DNA from: Nitrospira sp.
Lineage (GTDB): Bacteria; Nitrospirota; Nitrospiria; Nitrospirales; Nitrospiraceae
NCBI GenBank assembly: GCA_030692565.1
Contig: JAUYAO010000016.1
Coordinates: 1 to 48,269 of the forward strand
Length of the DNA stretch: 48,269 nucleotides
Direction of reading: 5' to 3'
This document shows, piece after piece, positions 18,407 to 26,948 of this stretch. Position 1 is the first letter of the stretch. Every line of letters begins with the position of its first letter. Below the pieces are notes generated by a model, which saw nothing but the letters and a program-made list of their open reading frames with translations, was not told the DNA's origin and did no database searches. A program made the translations under genes and the position numbers.

Positions 18407-18434
18407 TTGACCCTCACAAGACGCTCCGTATAAG
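18407..18434 (+). promoter_or_regulatory. Putative purM promoter, near-leaderless
   Basis: TTGACC (18407-18412), 16-base spacer, TATAAG (18429-18434). The predicted start of transcription near 18441 is only about 7 bases before the purM ATG, and no ribosome site is visible there. Confidence 0.5.
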
Positions 18435-18447
18435 ATGCGACCCTCTT

Positions 18448-19485
18448 ATGACGACTTATCGCGATTCAGGTGTGGATATCGATGCGGGCGACGAATTTGT
18501 CGATCGCATTAAGCCGCTCGTCCGCTCGACCTTTCGCCCGGAAGTTCTGACGGATCTTGGCGGATTCGGAGGGCTGTTTCGTCTCCAGGCTAAGAAGTAT
18601 GAGGACCCGGTGCTGGTGTCCGGGACCGATGGGGTCGGCACCAAGCTCCGAGTGGCCTTCCTCATGGATCGGCATGACACCATCGGCATCGATCTCGTAG
18701 CGATGTGCGTGAACGATATTGTCGTCAGCGGCGCTGAACCCCTCTTCTTCCTCGACTATTTCGCTACGGGAAAGTTATCGGTTCCCAAAGCCCAGGAAGT
18801 GGTGAAGGGCATCGCCGAGGGCTGTCGCCAGGCCGGCTGTGCGCTCATCGGAGGTGAAACGGCAGAGATGCCGTCGATGTATGGAAACGGAGAGTACGAC
18901 CTCGCCGGCTTCGCCGTGGGCGTCGTGGACCGCCCGAAGATTATCGACGGCCGGTCCATCGTGCCGGGTGACGTCATCATCGGGCTGGCGTCATCCGGAC
19001 TGCATAGCAACGGCTACTCGCTCGCGCGGCGGGTACTGCTTGAACAGGCCAAGCTCACCGTGACCAGCCGCGTGCCGGAACTCGCGACGACCGTCGGCGA
19101 GGCTTTGCTGGTTCCCACCAGAATTTATGCCAAGCAGATTCTGGCACTCATTCAGGAGCATCCCATCAAGGGCGTCGCACATATTACAGGCGGCGGGATC
19201 ACCGAAAATCTGCCGCGCGTGTTCCCGTCCGGCGTGCGGGCGCGTATCCATCGGGATCGCTGGGCCGTGCCGCCGATCTGCTCGCTGATCAGCCGGCTGG
19301 GTTCCGTCGAGCGTGACGAGATGTATCGCGTGTTTAACATGGGGATCGGGTTGATCCTCGTGGTCCCCGCCGGGTCGGCTGATGCCGTCATTGCGGGGGC
19401 GAAGGCGTTAGGCGATCAAGGATATGTGATCGGCGAAATCGTCGCCGGCACTGAGACGGATCAACAGGTAACGTATGTCGGGTAA
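18448..19485 (+). CDS. purM: Phosphoribosylformylglycinamidine cyclo-ligase (AIR synthetase)
   Basis: 345 residues, normal for PurM. Typical segments: [33 protein letters not shown] (about residues 52-66), [38 protein letters not shown] (about 134-141) and [17 protein letters not shown]-grasp-like PurM fold; closes the imidazole ring in step 5 of purine synthesis. The last 11 bases overlap purN, implying coupled translation. Confidence 0.97.
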   Translation: MTTYRDSGVDIDAGDEFVDRIKPLVRSTFRPEVLTDLGGFGGLFRLQAKKYEDPVLVSGTDGVGTKLRVAFLMDRHDTIGIDLVAMCVNDIVVSGAEPLFFLDYFATGKLSVPKAQEVVKGIAEGCRQAGCALIGGETAEMPSMYGNGEYDLAGFAVGVVDRPKIIDGRSIVPGDVIIGLASSGLHSNGYSLARRVLLEQAKLTVTSRVPELATTVGEALLVPTRIYAKQILALIQEHPIKGVAHITGGGITENLPRVFPSGVRARIHRDRWAVPPICSLISRLGSVERDEMYRVFNMGIGLILVVPAGSADAVIAGAKALGDQGYVIGEIVAGTETDQQVTYVG

Positions 19486-20149
19486 GAGAACCGCTCCTCT
19501 TCGAGTGGCCGTCCTCGCATCGGGGCGCGGATCCAACCTCCAAGCCATCATCGATAGTATCGAAGCCAATGCGGTTCAGGCGACCATCGTCGCCGTCATC
19601 AGCAATAAAAAAGACGCCGTGGCGCTTGAACGGGCCAGAAAGCACGGGCTGAAGGATCTCTTTGTTGATCCGAAGCCGTTTGCCGGGCAGCCCGACAGCC
19701 GGGAAGCCTACGATCGGGCGCTCCTGGCCATCCTGCAGCAGCATGATGTGGAACTGGTATTGCTGGCCGGCTACATGAAAATTGTCACGGCCGTGTTGGT
19801 GAACGCCTATGCCAATCGCATGATGAATATCCATCCGTCGCTGTTGCCGTCGTTCCCCGGATTGGATGTGCAGAAGAAAGCCATAGAGTGGGGATGTAAG
19901 CTGGCCGGCTGCACCGTGCATTTTGTCACCGAGGGAGTCGATGAAGGGCCGATCATTTTGCAGGCTGCCGTACCGATCTTGGATGACGACTCACCCGAGA
20001 CGTTGGCTGCCAGGATTCTGGTGCAGGAGCATAAGCTCTATCCCAGAGCCGTGCAGCTGTTCGCCGAAGGCCGTCTGCGCGTAGAGGGGCGCCGGGTCTT
20101 GATCGAGCAGGGGAGGCCGGTCGGGGAGGCCGTCATCGGTCCGTCGTAA
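19475..20149 (+). CDS. purN: Phosphoribosylglycinamide formyltransferase
   Basis: 224 residues. N-terminal [17 protein letters not shown] binds the substrate phosphate. The catalytic Asn-His pair lies in [14 protein letters not shown] (about residues 108-121) and the Asp in [14 protein letters not shown] (about 149-162), the complete N-H-D set of the folate-dependent enzyme. Formylates GAR in step 3 of purine synthesis. Overlaps purM; followed by a palindromic repeat element instead of further pur genes. Confidence 0.96.
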   Translation: MSGKRTAPLRVAVLASGRGSNLQAIIDSIEANAVQATIVAVISNKKDAVALERARKHGLKDLFVDPKPFAGQPDSREAYDRALLAILQQHDVELVLLAGYMKIVTAVLVNAYANRMMNIHPSLLPSFPGLDVQKKAIEWGCKLAGCTVHFVTEGVDEGPIILQAAVPILDDDSPETLAARILVQEHKLYPRAVQLFAEGRLRVEGRRVLIEQGRPVGEAVIGPS

Positions 20150-20174
20150 AAGTGCCGTGAAGAAAAATACGTTC

Positions 20175-20300
20175 GCAGGATGCTCAAAAAGGTTGTCAGC
20201 AAAGCCGCAGCGAGCGAAGGGCCGAAAGCGTACCCCAGCGGGTACGTTGAGGGTCTGAGCGACGCGAGAACGACGCCGGCAAACTTTTTCAGCTTCCTGC
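20175..20300. mobile_element. 126-bp palindromic MITE-like element
   Basis: Terminal inverted repeats of 26 bases (20175-20200 and about 20275-20300) match at 21 positions; both begin GCAGGA(T/A)GCT(C/G)AAAAAG. In the middle CGTACCC-CAGC-GGGTACG (20229-20246) forms a tight hairpin, so the whole unit can fold on itself. No open reading frame of note. It sits between purN and tRNA-Ala. Sequences of this style are common between Nitrospira genes as I remember them, but copy number cannot be checked here. No clear target duplication seen. Confidence 0.65.
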
Positions 20301-20452
20301 TAGAGAGTCGGGGGCCGGTTGTGTATAATCCGGCTGCGAAGAGGATGCGAGCCATACTTCCTCCCCGTTCTTCTACCGCAGTAAATCGTTTGCGCGCTCA
20401 TGCGCAACCAACCCTGTGGGATCCGCGGCTCGCGTCATCAGTTCCGCCAGGT

Positions 20453-20528
20453 GGGGGGCTAGCTCAGTTGGGAGAGCACTACGTTCGCAACGTAGGGGTC
20501 GGGGGTTCAACTCCCCTGCCCTCCACCA
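20453..20528 (+). tRNA. tRNA-Ala (anticodon CGC)
   Basis: 76 bases with encoded CCA. Acceptor GGGGGGC pairs with GCCCTCC (one G-T); D arm GCTC-AGTTGGGA-GAGC; anticodon arm CTACG-TTCGCAA-CGTAG with anticodon CGC reading GCG codons; T arm GGGGG-TTCAACT-CCCCT. All canonical. Marks the left side of an accessory stretch reaching to about 22340. Confidence 0.95.
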
Positions 20529-20667
20529 ACCTTCGCTCAAGCTTCGGTTGGCCGGCCAACCAGTAAAAATAGGTTGGGCAGCAACGCCGCACCCTTTGCT
20601 CTTGCCAGTCTCTGTTTTGATTCAGTCACAGTTGGGTAGTTTCCCCGTACTCCGTGCGATAGCGGTT

Positions 20668-20719
20668 GTATAACCTCGTCGGCCCAAGTCTCAGCAAAAG
20701 GGCCGAACGCTTGTTATGC
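20668..20719 (+). other. attC-like integron recombination site
   Basis: GTATAAC (20668-20674) and GTTATGC (20713-20719) are inverted simple sites pairing at all seven positions with one G-T. Inside them CGT-CGGCCC (20677-20685) pairs with GGGCCG-A-ACG (20700-20709), leaving one unpaired A, the extrahelical base that marks attC folded strands. Short unpaired spacers (CT and CTT) separate the two stems, and a 14-base loop closes the hairpin. Size 52 bases is close to short attC sites. No integrase gene is in the window. Confidence 0.5.
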
Positions 20720-20887
20720 CGATCCGCATAAGAACCCGTAACGCAGGGCTGCGACGTTGGGACCCATTGATTGGCCTTGGTCGTGGCGTATCGTTCACGA
20801 AGATTCCTGGCGTGTTATACGGACAGACGACTTCGACTCCGGCTCTTATCCGGATCCGCCTAAATATTGTTGGGTGCTGTCCTCAGC

Positions 20888-21613
20888 ATGCTTTCTTCAA
20901 TGAAGAGCGTTCCTTCGCCCACCACAGAGCAGAGCAATAGGCTCGCGGCCCTTGGCGTGCTCCTGGTTCTAGCAGTTTCGGCATTTTCACTGCTGGCTGC
21001 GCCGCTGGTTATGCCAGAGAGTTACTCGTGGCTATCGAATACAACTAGTGAGTCCGGCGCACAGGGTGTCGCTGGTGCTTGGCTCGCACGCCTCGGGTTT
21101 CTCACATTCGGATTGGCGGTGTTGTGGCTGGCTGCATCCTTGAGGTCCGTGTGGGCACGCGGCGCGAATTGGCTGCATGCGGCCTTCGGTGTGTTTATGA
21201 TAGCGACGGCTGCCTTCTCCCATCGACCATGGGTGGCCAGTGCCCCTTTCGATCCTGTCGAAGACTTCTTGCACTCGTTCACAGCTACGGCGATGGGCTT
21301 CGCGTTCGCGTTAGGGGTCTTGGTGCGGCTGCTCCAACGAGAAAGACACGACTTGTACAGTCGGGCATTCGATGTTGCAGCCCTGGTAACTGCAACCATC
21401 ATTCCTATCTTAATGGTCTACCTGCCGACGATGGATGGCCTGATTCAACGACTCATGTTTCTAACAGCGTACCTGTGGTACGGAAACGAGGCACTTCTAG
21501 TTCGTGAGCTTGGTAGAAGAGCACCCAACAAGGGCGGCGTTCAGTCGCGGGGCAGGGTAGTACATGAAAAAGTGCCCGTTTTACGCCGAGCGGGTTCGAG
21601 GCTCCGCGATTAA
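20888..21613 (+). CDS. DUF998-like membrane protein, possible integron cassette gene
   Basis: About 241 residues from ATG 20888 (alternatives TTG 20867, ATG 20900; no clear ribosome site). Six hydrophobic segments, e.g. LAALGVLLVLAVSAFSLLAAPLV, LGFLTFGLAVLWLAASL, ATAMGFAFALGVLVRLL and VAALVTATIIPILMVYLP, with an extracytoplasmic SNTTSESGAQG after the first. This layout is that of DUF998 proteins, function unknown. Base use is less GC-rich than the flanks. The last 30 or so residues (RAPNKGGVQSRGRVV...) are read from attC-like DNA, so the original stop may have been lost. Confidence 0.65.
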   Translation: MLSSMKSVPSPTTEQSNRLAALGVLLVLAVSAFSLLAAPLVMPESYSWLSNTTSESGAQGVAGAWLARLGFLTFGLAVLWLAASLRSVWARGANWLHAAFGVFMIATAAFSHRPWVASAPFDPVEDFLHSFTATAMGFAFALGVLVRLLQRERHDLYSRAFDVAALVTATIIPILMVYLPTMDGLIQRLMFLTAYLWYGNEALLVRELGRRAPNKGGVQSRGRVVHEKVPVLRRAGSRLRD

Positions 21614-21639
21614 ACGCCGTGTCCGCATGACATTTGGGC
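21523..21639 (+). other. Second, decayed attC-like fold
   Basis: ACCCAAC (21523-21529) fits the RYYYAAC simple site and is followed by AAGGGC, as many attC sites are. A 15-base arm GGCGTTCAGTCGCGG (21536-21550) pairs with 21604-21618 at 13 positions plus a G-T. The expected GTTRRRY on the right is not intact; TTTGGGC (21633-21639) is the nearest. The DUF998 frame ends inside the right arm. Confidence 0.35.
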
Positions 21640-21793
21640 ATTGCCAGTTATTGCATCCCGGTTTTTGAGAGAGAAATCGGGGACACTCTACACTTCTGGC
21701 CGTGAGGAAGCCTGGTCACGAGCCACAGGCTCATTTTCGATCATGGAAACTAGAAGAACTTAGAATGTTTCCGTTTCTTCATCAGAATAAGCC

Positions 21794-22051
21794 GTGAAAG
21801 CATCCTGCAATGTGCGGCTCATTGAAACAGCAACGGTGCTGGCGTATTCCTTCCATGGGCTTCGTATTGATGGTGTAACAGGCGGAGGGAAACAGGCTGG
21901 GTTCGTGAACCGAGGCGGCAAAGGAAGCCACAGAAACTTTGTCCACCCGAAGGCGACCAAACCAGTGACTATTTCTGGCAAACCAGGCGAGGATGCGAAA
22001 CACTATCAGGTTCGAGCTGTCCAGCTTGCAATTGAGGAGGCGAAGAAATGA
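21794..22051 (+). CDS. hicA: HicA-like mRNA interferase toxin
   Basis: 85 residues from GTG. The C-terminal half GKGSHRNFVHPKATKPVTI, then AKHYQVRAVQLAIEEAKK, is HicA-like: the GSHxxF/Y segment holds the catalytic His of the dsRBD-like fold, and AKxYQVxxV closes it. The N-terminal half (NVRLIETATVLAYSFHGLRIDG) is less typical, and GGGKQAGFVNRGGK looks like an insertion before the catalytic motif. Overlaps hicB by 4 bases in the usual toxin-antitoxin order. Toxin activity uncertain because of the odd N-terminus. Confidence 0.75.
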   Translation: MKASCNVRLIETATVLAYSFHGLRIDGVTGGGKQAGFVNRGGKGSHRNFVHPKATKPVTISGKPGEDAKHYQVRAVQLAIEEAKK

Positions 22052-22287
22052 AAGATAGCGCCAAATACGTGAAGATTGTTGAGTGGTCGGAGGAGGATCA
22101 GTGCTACGTAGGAAGTGCTCCTGGTCTCATATATGGAGGCTGCCACGGAAGTGATGAAAAAGAAGTCTTCAACGAGCTTTGCCAGGTGGTTGAGGAGGCG
22201 ATCGAATTGTATACCAAGGATGGTAAGCCGTTGCCTCTTCCAACCTCCGGGCGTGACTTCGCCACCAAGATGCAGCACGTTGCGTAA
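22048..22287 (+). CDS. hicB: HicB-like antitoxin
   Basis: 79 residues. KYVKIVEWSEEDQCYVGSAPGL is the partly degraded RNase H-like HicB fold, followed by GCHGSDEKEVFNELCQVVEEAIELYTKDGKPLP, the standard helix and PxP end. No added C-terminal DNA-binding domain is present, so it is a short HicB. AGGAGG lies 7 bases before the ATG inside hicA. Confidence 0.88.
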   Translation: MKDSAKYVKIVEWSEEDQCYVGSAPGLIYGGCHGSDEKEVFNELCQVVEEAIELYTKDGKPLPLPTSGRDFATKMQHVA

Positions 22288-22292
22288 TGCTG

Positions 22293-22335
22293 AGACTGAG
22301 AAAGACATTTAGGATGCCGTGTTGTTTCTCAGTCT
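22293..22335 (+). terminator. Inverted repeat after hicB, possible terminator
   Basis: AGACTGAGAAA (22293-22303) pairs perfectly with TTTCTCAGTCT (22325-22335), 11 bases with a 21-base loop, starting 6 bases after the hicB stop. Only a short T run follows, so terminator efficiency is doubtful; it marks the right end of the AT-richer island. Confidence 0.45.
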
Positions 22336-22571
22336 TTGCGCGGGTGTTTTGCGTTTAGCCTGCCGGTTTCCTTTCTGCCCTTCCTCTCCCCTGGCCTTCC
22401 CTTTGCTTAGTAGCGTGGGAACCGGAAAATTCCTCGCGTAAAGGATCCTCTTTGGGGCATAAGCCCACAGGGGTCGAAATTTCACTGTGGCATTTCGGGG
22501 CACTTTGGGCTTGAAGAGCCAGCGAAGGCGGATTAGGCTGCCCCAGCGATGACGAGATGAAGGAGTCGAGT

Positions 22572-23948
22572 ATGACGGAAGAATGGGGCGCGGTGCTGGT
22601 TGTCGATGACGACGCTGAGATGCGCGAGCTGGTCTTTGACGTGCTCAAGGATCGCGGCCATCAGATTTCGACGGCGGGAAGCGGGCAGGAGGCGCTGAAG
22701 CTCTTGGCCGAAGAAGATTTCGCCGTCGTGCTCACCGATTTGAGAATGAAGGGGATGCTGGGGACCGAACTGTTGGTGGAGATCAAGCGGCTGTACCCCG
22801 ACATCGGCGTGATCCTCATGACCGCGTTCGGGTCTGTCGAAACGGCCGTGGAGGCGATGAAGCGAGGCGCGAGCGATTATCTCACCAAGCCGGTCAAGAC
22901 CGAGGAAATTATTCGAGTCGTCGAGCGCGCGGTACGCGAATCCGCGCTTCGGAGAGAAGTGAGCCGGCTCAGGAAAGAAGTGCACAAGGAGTACAGTTTT
23001 CATCACATTCTTGGGAAGAGCAAGGCGATTCAGGCGGTGTTCGATTTGATCCGTCGCGTCGCGGATAGTCCGACCAATGTGCTCATCACCGGAGAAAGTG
23101 GAACGGGGAAAGAGCTGGTGGCGAAAGCCATTCATTACAACAGTGACCGGAAAGACGCCCCGTTCATCCCGGTGAATTGCGCTGCGATTCCCGAGCAGCT
23201 GTTGGAGAGCGAACTCTTCGGTCATATGCGCGGGGCGTTTACCGATGCGAAGTCGGACAAACGCGGGTTGTTTGAGGAGGCGCAAAAGGGGACGCTCTTT
23301 CTCGACGAGATCAGCGAGCTGCCGATCATGCTCCAGGCGAAGCTGCTGCGCGCCATCCAGGAAAAGGAAATTCGCCGGGTCGGCGCCAATAAGCCGATCG
23401 CCGTCGATGTGCGCATCATTGCCGCCACCAACCTGCATCTCGCGGAAGAGGTGAAGGCAAAACGGTTTCGTGACGATCTGTTCTATCGCCTCAATGTGAT
23501 CGAAGTGGTATTGCCTCCGTTGCGGGATCGCCGGGAGGATATTCCGATCCTGGTGGAAGCGTTCTTGAAGAAATGCGCCGCGGCCCGGAACAAGGAGGTC
23601 AAAGGCGTCAGCGAGTCAGCCTTGGCGATGTTGATGGATTACAGCTGGCCGGGCAATGTCCGAGAGTTGGAAAATGTCGTGGAGCGCGCGGTGACGCTCA
23701 ATCGCGGCGAGAAGATTGCGCCGGACGATCTGCCGCCGGCGGTGCAGGGGGCTCGCGGGGACCGGCGAGTGCTCGACGAAGCGGCGGAAAAGATGCTGCC
23801 GCTGCATGAGATCGAGCAAGAGTATATCAAGAAGATTCTCGACAAGACCGGCGGGAACAAGTATCAGGCCGCGCAGGCCTTGGGCATCGACCGGAAGACC
23901 CTCTACCGCAAGCTCGGCGAGATTGAAGAAGCGAAGACTCACGAGTAG
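22572..23948 (+). CDS. NtrC-type sigma-54 response regulator (GAFTDA variant)
   Basis: 458 residues from ATG 22572, chosen for AGGAG at 22561-22565. Receiver with DDDAEM, acceptor Asp in VVLTDLRMKGM, Thr of LMTAFGS and Lys of LTKPVK. AAA+ domain: Walker [13 protein letters not shown], the sigma-54 loop reads GAFTDA rather than GAFTGA, Walker B GTLFLDEISEL, sensor region FRDDLFYRLNVIEVVLPPLRDRREDIP. Fis-type helix-turn-helix at the end (GNKYQAAQALGIDRKTLYRKL). The Asp in the loop occurs in some natural activators, so sigma-54 activation is still expected. Probable partner is the kinase 36 bases downstream. Confidence 0.93.
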   Translation: MTEEWGAVLVVDDDAEMRELVFDVLKDRGHQISTAGSGQEALKLLAEEDFAVVLTDLRMKGMLGTELLVEIKRLYPDIGVILMTAFGSVETAVEAMKRGASDYLTKPVKTEEIIRVVERAVRESALRREVSRLRKEVHKEYSFHHILGKSKAIQAVFDLIRRVADSPTNVLITGESGTGKELVAKAIHYNSDRKDAPFIPVNCAAIPEQLLESELFGHMRGAFTDAKSDKRGLFEEAQKGTLFLDEISELPIMLQAKLLRAIQEKEIRRVGANKPIAVDVRIIAATNLHLAEEVKAKRFRDDLFYRLNVIEVVLPPLRDRREDIPILVEAFLKKCAAARNKEVKGVSESALAMLMDYSWPGNVRELENVVERAVTLNRGEKIAPDDLPPAVQGARGDRRVLDEAAEKMLPLHEIEQEYIKKILDKTGGNKYQAAQALGIDRKTLYRKLGEIEEAKTHE

Positions 23949-23984
23949 ACTATCGTCCACCATGCACGCCGGTCCAAGACCCTC

Positions 23985-26270
23985 GTGAATCCGCCGCTGG
24001 AAAAATCTACCCGCCTGGGAGCAGGGGCTGTTGTCCTGCTCACCCTATCTATTTTTATACTCGATCTCCTGACTCCATTGGGATGGGCTGACTGGCTGTT
24101 GTATTTCATCCCCCTTGTGTTGACCCTGCAATCTCCTCGCGATCGTGATTCCTACAATTTTGCCGCGGTGGTCACCTTGTTGACCGCCTTAGGCGGGTAT
24201 TTTTCGCCGCGCGACATTCATCCGGCCGTGGCGCTGATGAATCGTGTGCTCGGCCTGATGGTCATGTGGGGCGTCACCTGGATGATCGTCCGGCAGAAGC
24301 AGGCGCGCAGCCAGCTCGTCGGTGCCCGGGCCGCGCAGGCCCAGGCAGAAGCCGGGCGGGAAGCGGCGGTGGCGGCGCGTGAACTGGCTGAAGCCAGTGC
24401 CACCGGCGCGATTCACCGGGAGTCGCAAGCCGCCCGCGAATTACTGCTCAGCAGCCTCCGATTGGACGGGATTGTCCAGTCCGCCATGGATGCCATTATC
24501 ACCAGCGATGACCGGATGCAGATCCTGTTGTTCAACGCGGCCGCCGAAGAGATGTTTCAATGCCCTGCTCGCGAGGCGATTGGTCAGCCGGTAGACAGAT
24601 TTCTGCCGGCGCGGTTTCGAGAAGCCCATCGGCATCATGTGGAGGAGTTCGGACGATCCCGCGTGACCAGCCGGAAGATGGGGCAGCTCGGGAAGGTGAT
24701 GGGGCTTCGCGCGAACGGCGAAGAGTTTCCGGTCGAAGCCGCGATTTCCCATATCGTGGTGGAAGGCAAAACGTTTTACACCGTCATTCTTCGAGACATT
24801 ACGGAGCGGCTGCGGGCCGAAGAACAACTGCGGGGAATCGAAGAGCGATCCAGACTCGCTCTTGAAGCCGGGCAGCTCGGGGCCTGGGAACATGATGTGG
24901 AGACAGATCTGGTCCAGCTGGATGCCCGTGCCCAGGCGATCTATCGCTGCGGGACCGGCGTTTCGCTCGGAGCCATGATGGCCTGCGTGCATCCCGACGA
25001 TCTTCACGCCCTGCAGGAGCTGATGACGGCGACGCATCGGCCTGACGCGCCTGACGCGCGGTTTACGTCAGAGTGTCGGATGCAATATCCCGACGGGGAA
25101 GTGAGATGGATGGTGGTGCGGGCGCAGGCGTTTTTTGAAGGAGCGGGCGCCGGCCTTCGAGTGACTCGTGTGGTCGGGACCACGCAGGACGTGACCGCTC
25201 GCAAGCGCGTGGAACATCTGATCCGGCAGAGCGAAGAGCGATATCGGCGTCTGGTCGCGGTGTCACCGTACGGCATTCTCGTGATCCGGGCCGATCGGGT
25301 CATTTTTGCGAACGATCAGGCGCTCAAGCTGTTCGGCGCCGTGAAGGCCGAGGAGATTGTCGGAAGGTCTTCCTTCGATCTCTTTCATCAGGATTGCCAT
25401 CAGGCCATGTGCGAGCGGGCCGGTGAACTGCTTGGCGGCAGCCAGGTGACACCGATGGTTGAGGAGCGGATCACCAGGCAAGATGGCATAGCCATGGATG
25501 TCGAGGTCAGCTCGGCGGGATTCTCCGATGAAGAAGGTCCGGCCATCTTGGTGATGCTGCGCGACATCAGCGAGCGGAAACGGTTGCAGGACCGTTTGCG
25601 AAAGACGGAGAGAATCGCGGAGCTTGGGACCGTCGCGTCAGGGATGGCGCATGAAATCGGGACGCCCATGAACGTCATTCTGGGCCGCGCAGAATATCTG
25701 ATGGATCGCGTGACGGATGAGACGGTGAAGAAGGGCTTGCAGACGATCGTGGCGCAGGTGGAACGGATTACGCGTGTCATGAATCAGCTCCTGGCGTTCG
25801 CCCGGCGGAAACCGCCGGCGCGCGGCCCGCTGGTCCTGCGGGATGTCATCGAGAACAGTGTCGAGATGTTCCAGGAACGGCTGGCGAAAAGCCGGGTGCA
25901 GGTCGAGATGCAACTGGATGAGGCGTGCCCCCAAGTGCAGGCTGATGCCGACCAAATGAATCAGGTGCTCATCAATCTCATCATGAACGCCGTCCACGCC
26001 ATGCCGGAAGGCGGGCAGCTCCGCATCGGGATGGCTCAGGCTGACACCATGGTCAAGCTCACGGTGGCTGATACGGGCCACGGGATTCCTCCGGAGGTGA
26101 TCGCCAGGGTGTTTGACCCGTTCTTCACCACCAAAGAGTTTGGCAAAGGAACGGGGTTGGGGCTCACAGTGGTGAAAGGCATTATCGAAGAGCATCACGG
26201 TTCGATCGCAGCTGAAAGTCTGGAGGGTAAGGGAACGACGTTTACGATTTTGTTGCCCAAGAGCGGGTAG
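23985..26270 (+). CDS. Multi-PAS membrane sensor histidine kinase
   Basis: 761 residues from GTG. Three or four membrane helices (residues about 10-95, VVLLTLSIFILDLLTPLGW, WLLYFIPLVLTL, VLGLMVMWGVTWMIV) with almost no periplasmic part, then an Ala/Gln/Glu-rich coiled coil (about 105-150). Three PAS/PAC units follow at about 160-280, 285-405 and 410-530 (TVILRDITERLRAEEQL, VVGTTQDVTARKR, LVMLRDISERKR). HisKA holds H556 in GMAHEIGTPMNVIL; the ATPase has LINLIMNAVHAM, DTGHGI and GKGTGLGLTVV. Senses a cytoplasmic or membrane signal and likely phosphorylates the preceding regulator. Confidence 0.92.
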   Translation: MNPPLEKSTRLGAGAVVLLTLSIFILDLLTPLGWADWLLYFIPLVLTLQSPRDRDSYNFAAVVTLLTALGGYFSPRDIHPAVALMNRVLGLMVMWGVTWMIVRQKQARSQLVGARAAQAQAEAGREAAVAARELAEASATGAIHRESQAARELLLSSLRLDGIVQSAMDAIITSDDRMQILLFNAAAEEMFQCPAREAIGQPVDRFLPARFREAHRHHVEEFGRSRVTSRKMGQLGKVMGLRANGEEFPVEAAISHIVVEGKTFYTVILRDITERLRAEEQLRGIEERSRLALEAGQLGAWEHDVETDLVQLDARAQAIYRCGTGVSLGAMMACVHPDDLHALQELMTATHRPDAPDARFTSECRMQYPDGEVRWMVVRAQAFFEGAGAGLRVTRVVGTTQDVTARKRVEHLIRQSEERYRRLVAVSPYGILVIRADRVIFANDQALKLFGAVKAEEIVGRSSFDLFHQDCHQAMCERAGELLGGSQVTPMVEERITRQDGIAMDVEVSSAGFSDEEGPAILVMLRDISERKRLQDRLRKTERIAELGTVASGMAHEIGTPMNVILGRAEYLMDRVTDETVKKGLQTIVAQVERITRVMNQLLAFARRKPPARGPLVLRDVIENSVEMFQERLAKSRVQVEMQLDEACPQVQADADQMNQVLINLIMNAVHAMPEGGQLRIGMAQADTMVKLTVADTGHGIPPEVIARVFDPFFTTKEFGKGTGLGLTVVKGIIEEHHGSIAAESLEGKGTTFTILLPKSG

Positions 26271-26429
26271 CGGTCGCCGATCGCGTCGTGTCTCGGTTGG
26301 GGCATCTTGCACCAGTCGGATGCTCAGATGTTGGGGTGTTTCTCTTCAGCCTACGGTCGCGGGACCGGTCCTTCGTTACAAATCGCCTGTAAAATAGCCA
26401 GATTTGTGAGGGACGGTGAGCTGTCGCAA

Positions 26430-26445
26430 TGGCACTGTCTTTGCG
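26430..26445 (+). promoter_or_regulatory. Sigma-54 (-24/-12) promoter
   Basis: TGGCAC-TGTCT-TTGC-G fits the consensus TGGCAC-N5-TTGCW at every invariant base, with GG and GC correctly 10 apart. Predicted transcription start near 26457, about 45 bases before the GTG of the receiver gene. Just upstream lie ACAAATC-N16-GATTTGT (26378-26407) and the palindrome GGACCGGTCC (26362-26371), possible activator sites. Confidence 0.8.
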
Positions 26446-26501
26446 ACTTCGTCGGACACACGGATGGGCCGTGGAAGGGGATTGCTCAGGAAGGTGTGGT
26501 T

Positions 26502-26888
26502 GTGATCGAAGGCAAGCCGTCAGTACTTGTGGTGGATGACGATGGAGAGATGCGCAGCCTCCTGCTCGACGGGTTGCGGAGTGAAGGATACGTTCTTCGG
26601 GAAGCCGGAGACGGGGAAGAGGCCTTTCACTTGGTCCTCCGGGCAGTGCCGGATTTGATTCTGACCGAGATTTGGTTGACCGGGGGCGGTGTTGACTATG
26701 TGAATCGTCTGCGGGCGGTCGTTCCGCATTGTCCTATCGTCGTCATGACGGCGTTCGGGGACGACGGAGTGAGGATGGATGTGCTTCGGGCTGGCGCGAC
26801 GGCCTACCTCAGTAAGCCGATTCACCTGGCAGAATTGAAGTGCTGTGTGAAGCAGTTGCTTGGCAATAAAAGTTGGTCTATGAGCTAA
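26502..26888 (+). CDS. Stand-alone receiver protein with Glu at the phospho-acceptor site
   Basis: 128 residues from GTG 26502, supported by AGGAAGG at 26489-26495. A single CheY-like domain: VLVVDDDGEM, VVMTAFG (switch Thr), AYLSKPI (conserved Lys). The position that should be Asp reads Glu56 in LILTEIWL (codon GAG), whereas the NtrX-type protein at 16146 has LILD-like MILDIWM. Asp-to-Glu often mimics the phosphorylated state, so this protein may be locked on or signal without a kinase. First gene behind the -24/-12 promoter and 60 bases before a receiver-less activator; they could form a split regulator. Confidence 0.85.
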   Translation: MIEGKPSVLVVDDDGEMRSLLLDGLRSEGYVLREAGDGEEAFHLVLRAVPDLILTEIWLTGGGVDYVNRLRAVVPHCPIVVMTAFGDDGVRMDVLRAGATAYLSKPIHLAELKCCVKQLLGNKSWSMS

Positions 26889-26948
26889 GACGGAGTGGCC
26901 ACGGCGGGTTATCGTTCACGTGCGCTCAAATGGAATGGAGTAGATGAG

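Noticed and set aside
20453-22340. Phage-type island integrated in tRNA-Ala
   Set aside because: No duplicate of the tRNA 3' end found downstream and no integrase gene; the integron-cassette reading fits better.
22493-22510. TGGCATTTCGGGGCAC as a sigma-54 promoter for the 22572 regulator
   Set aside because: GG-to-GC spacing is 9, not 10, and the TTGC element is absent.
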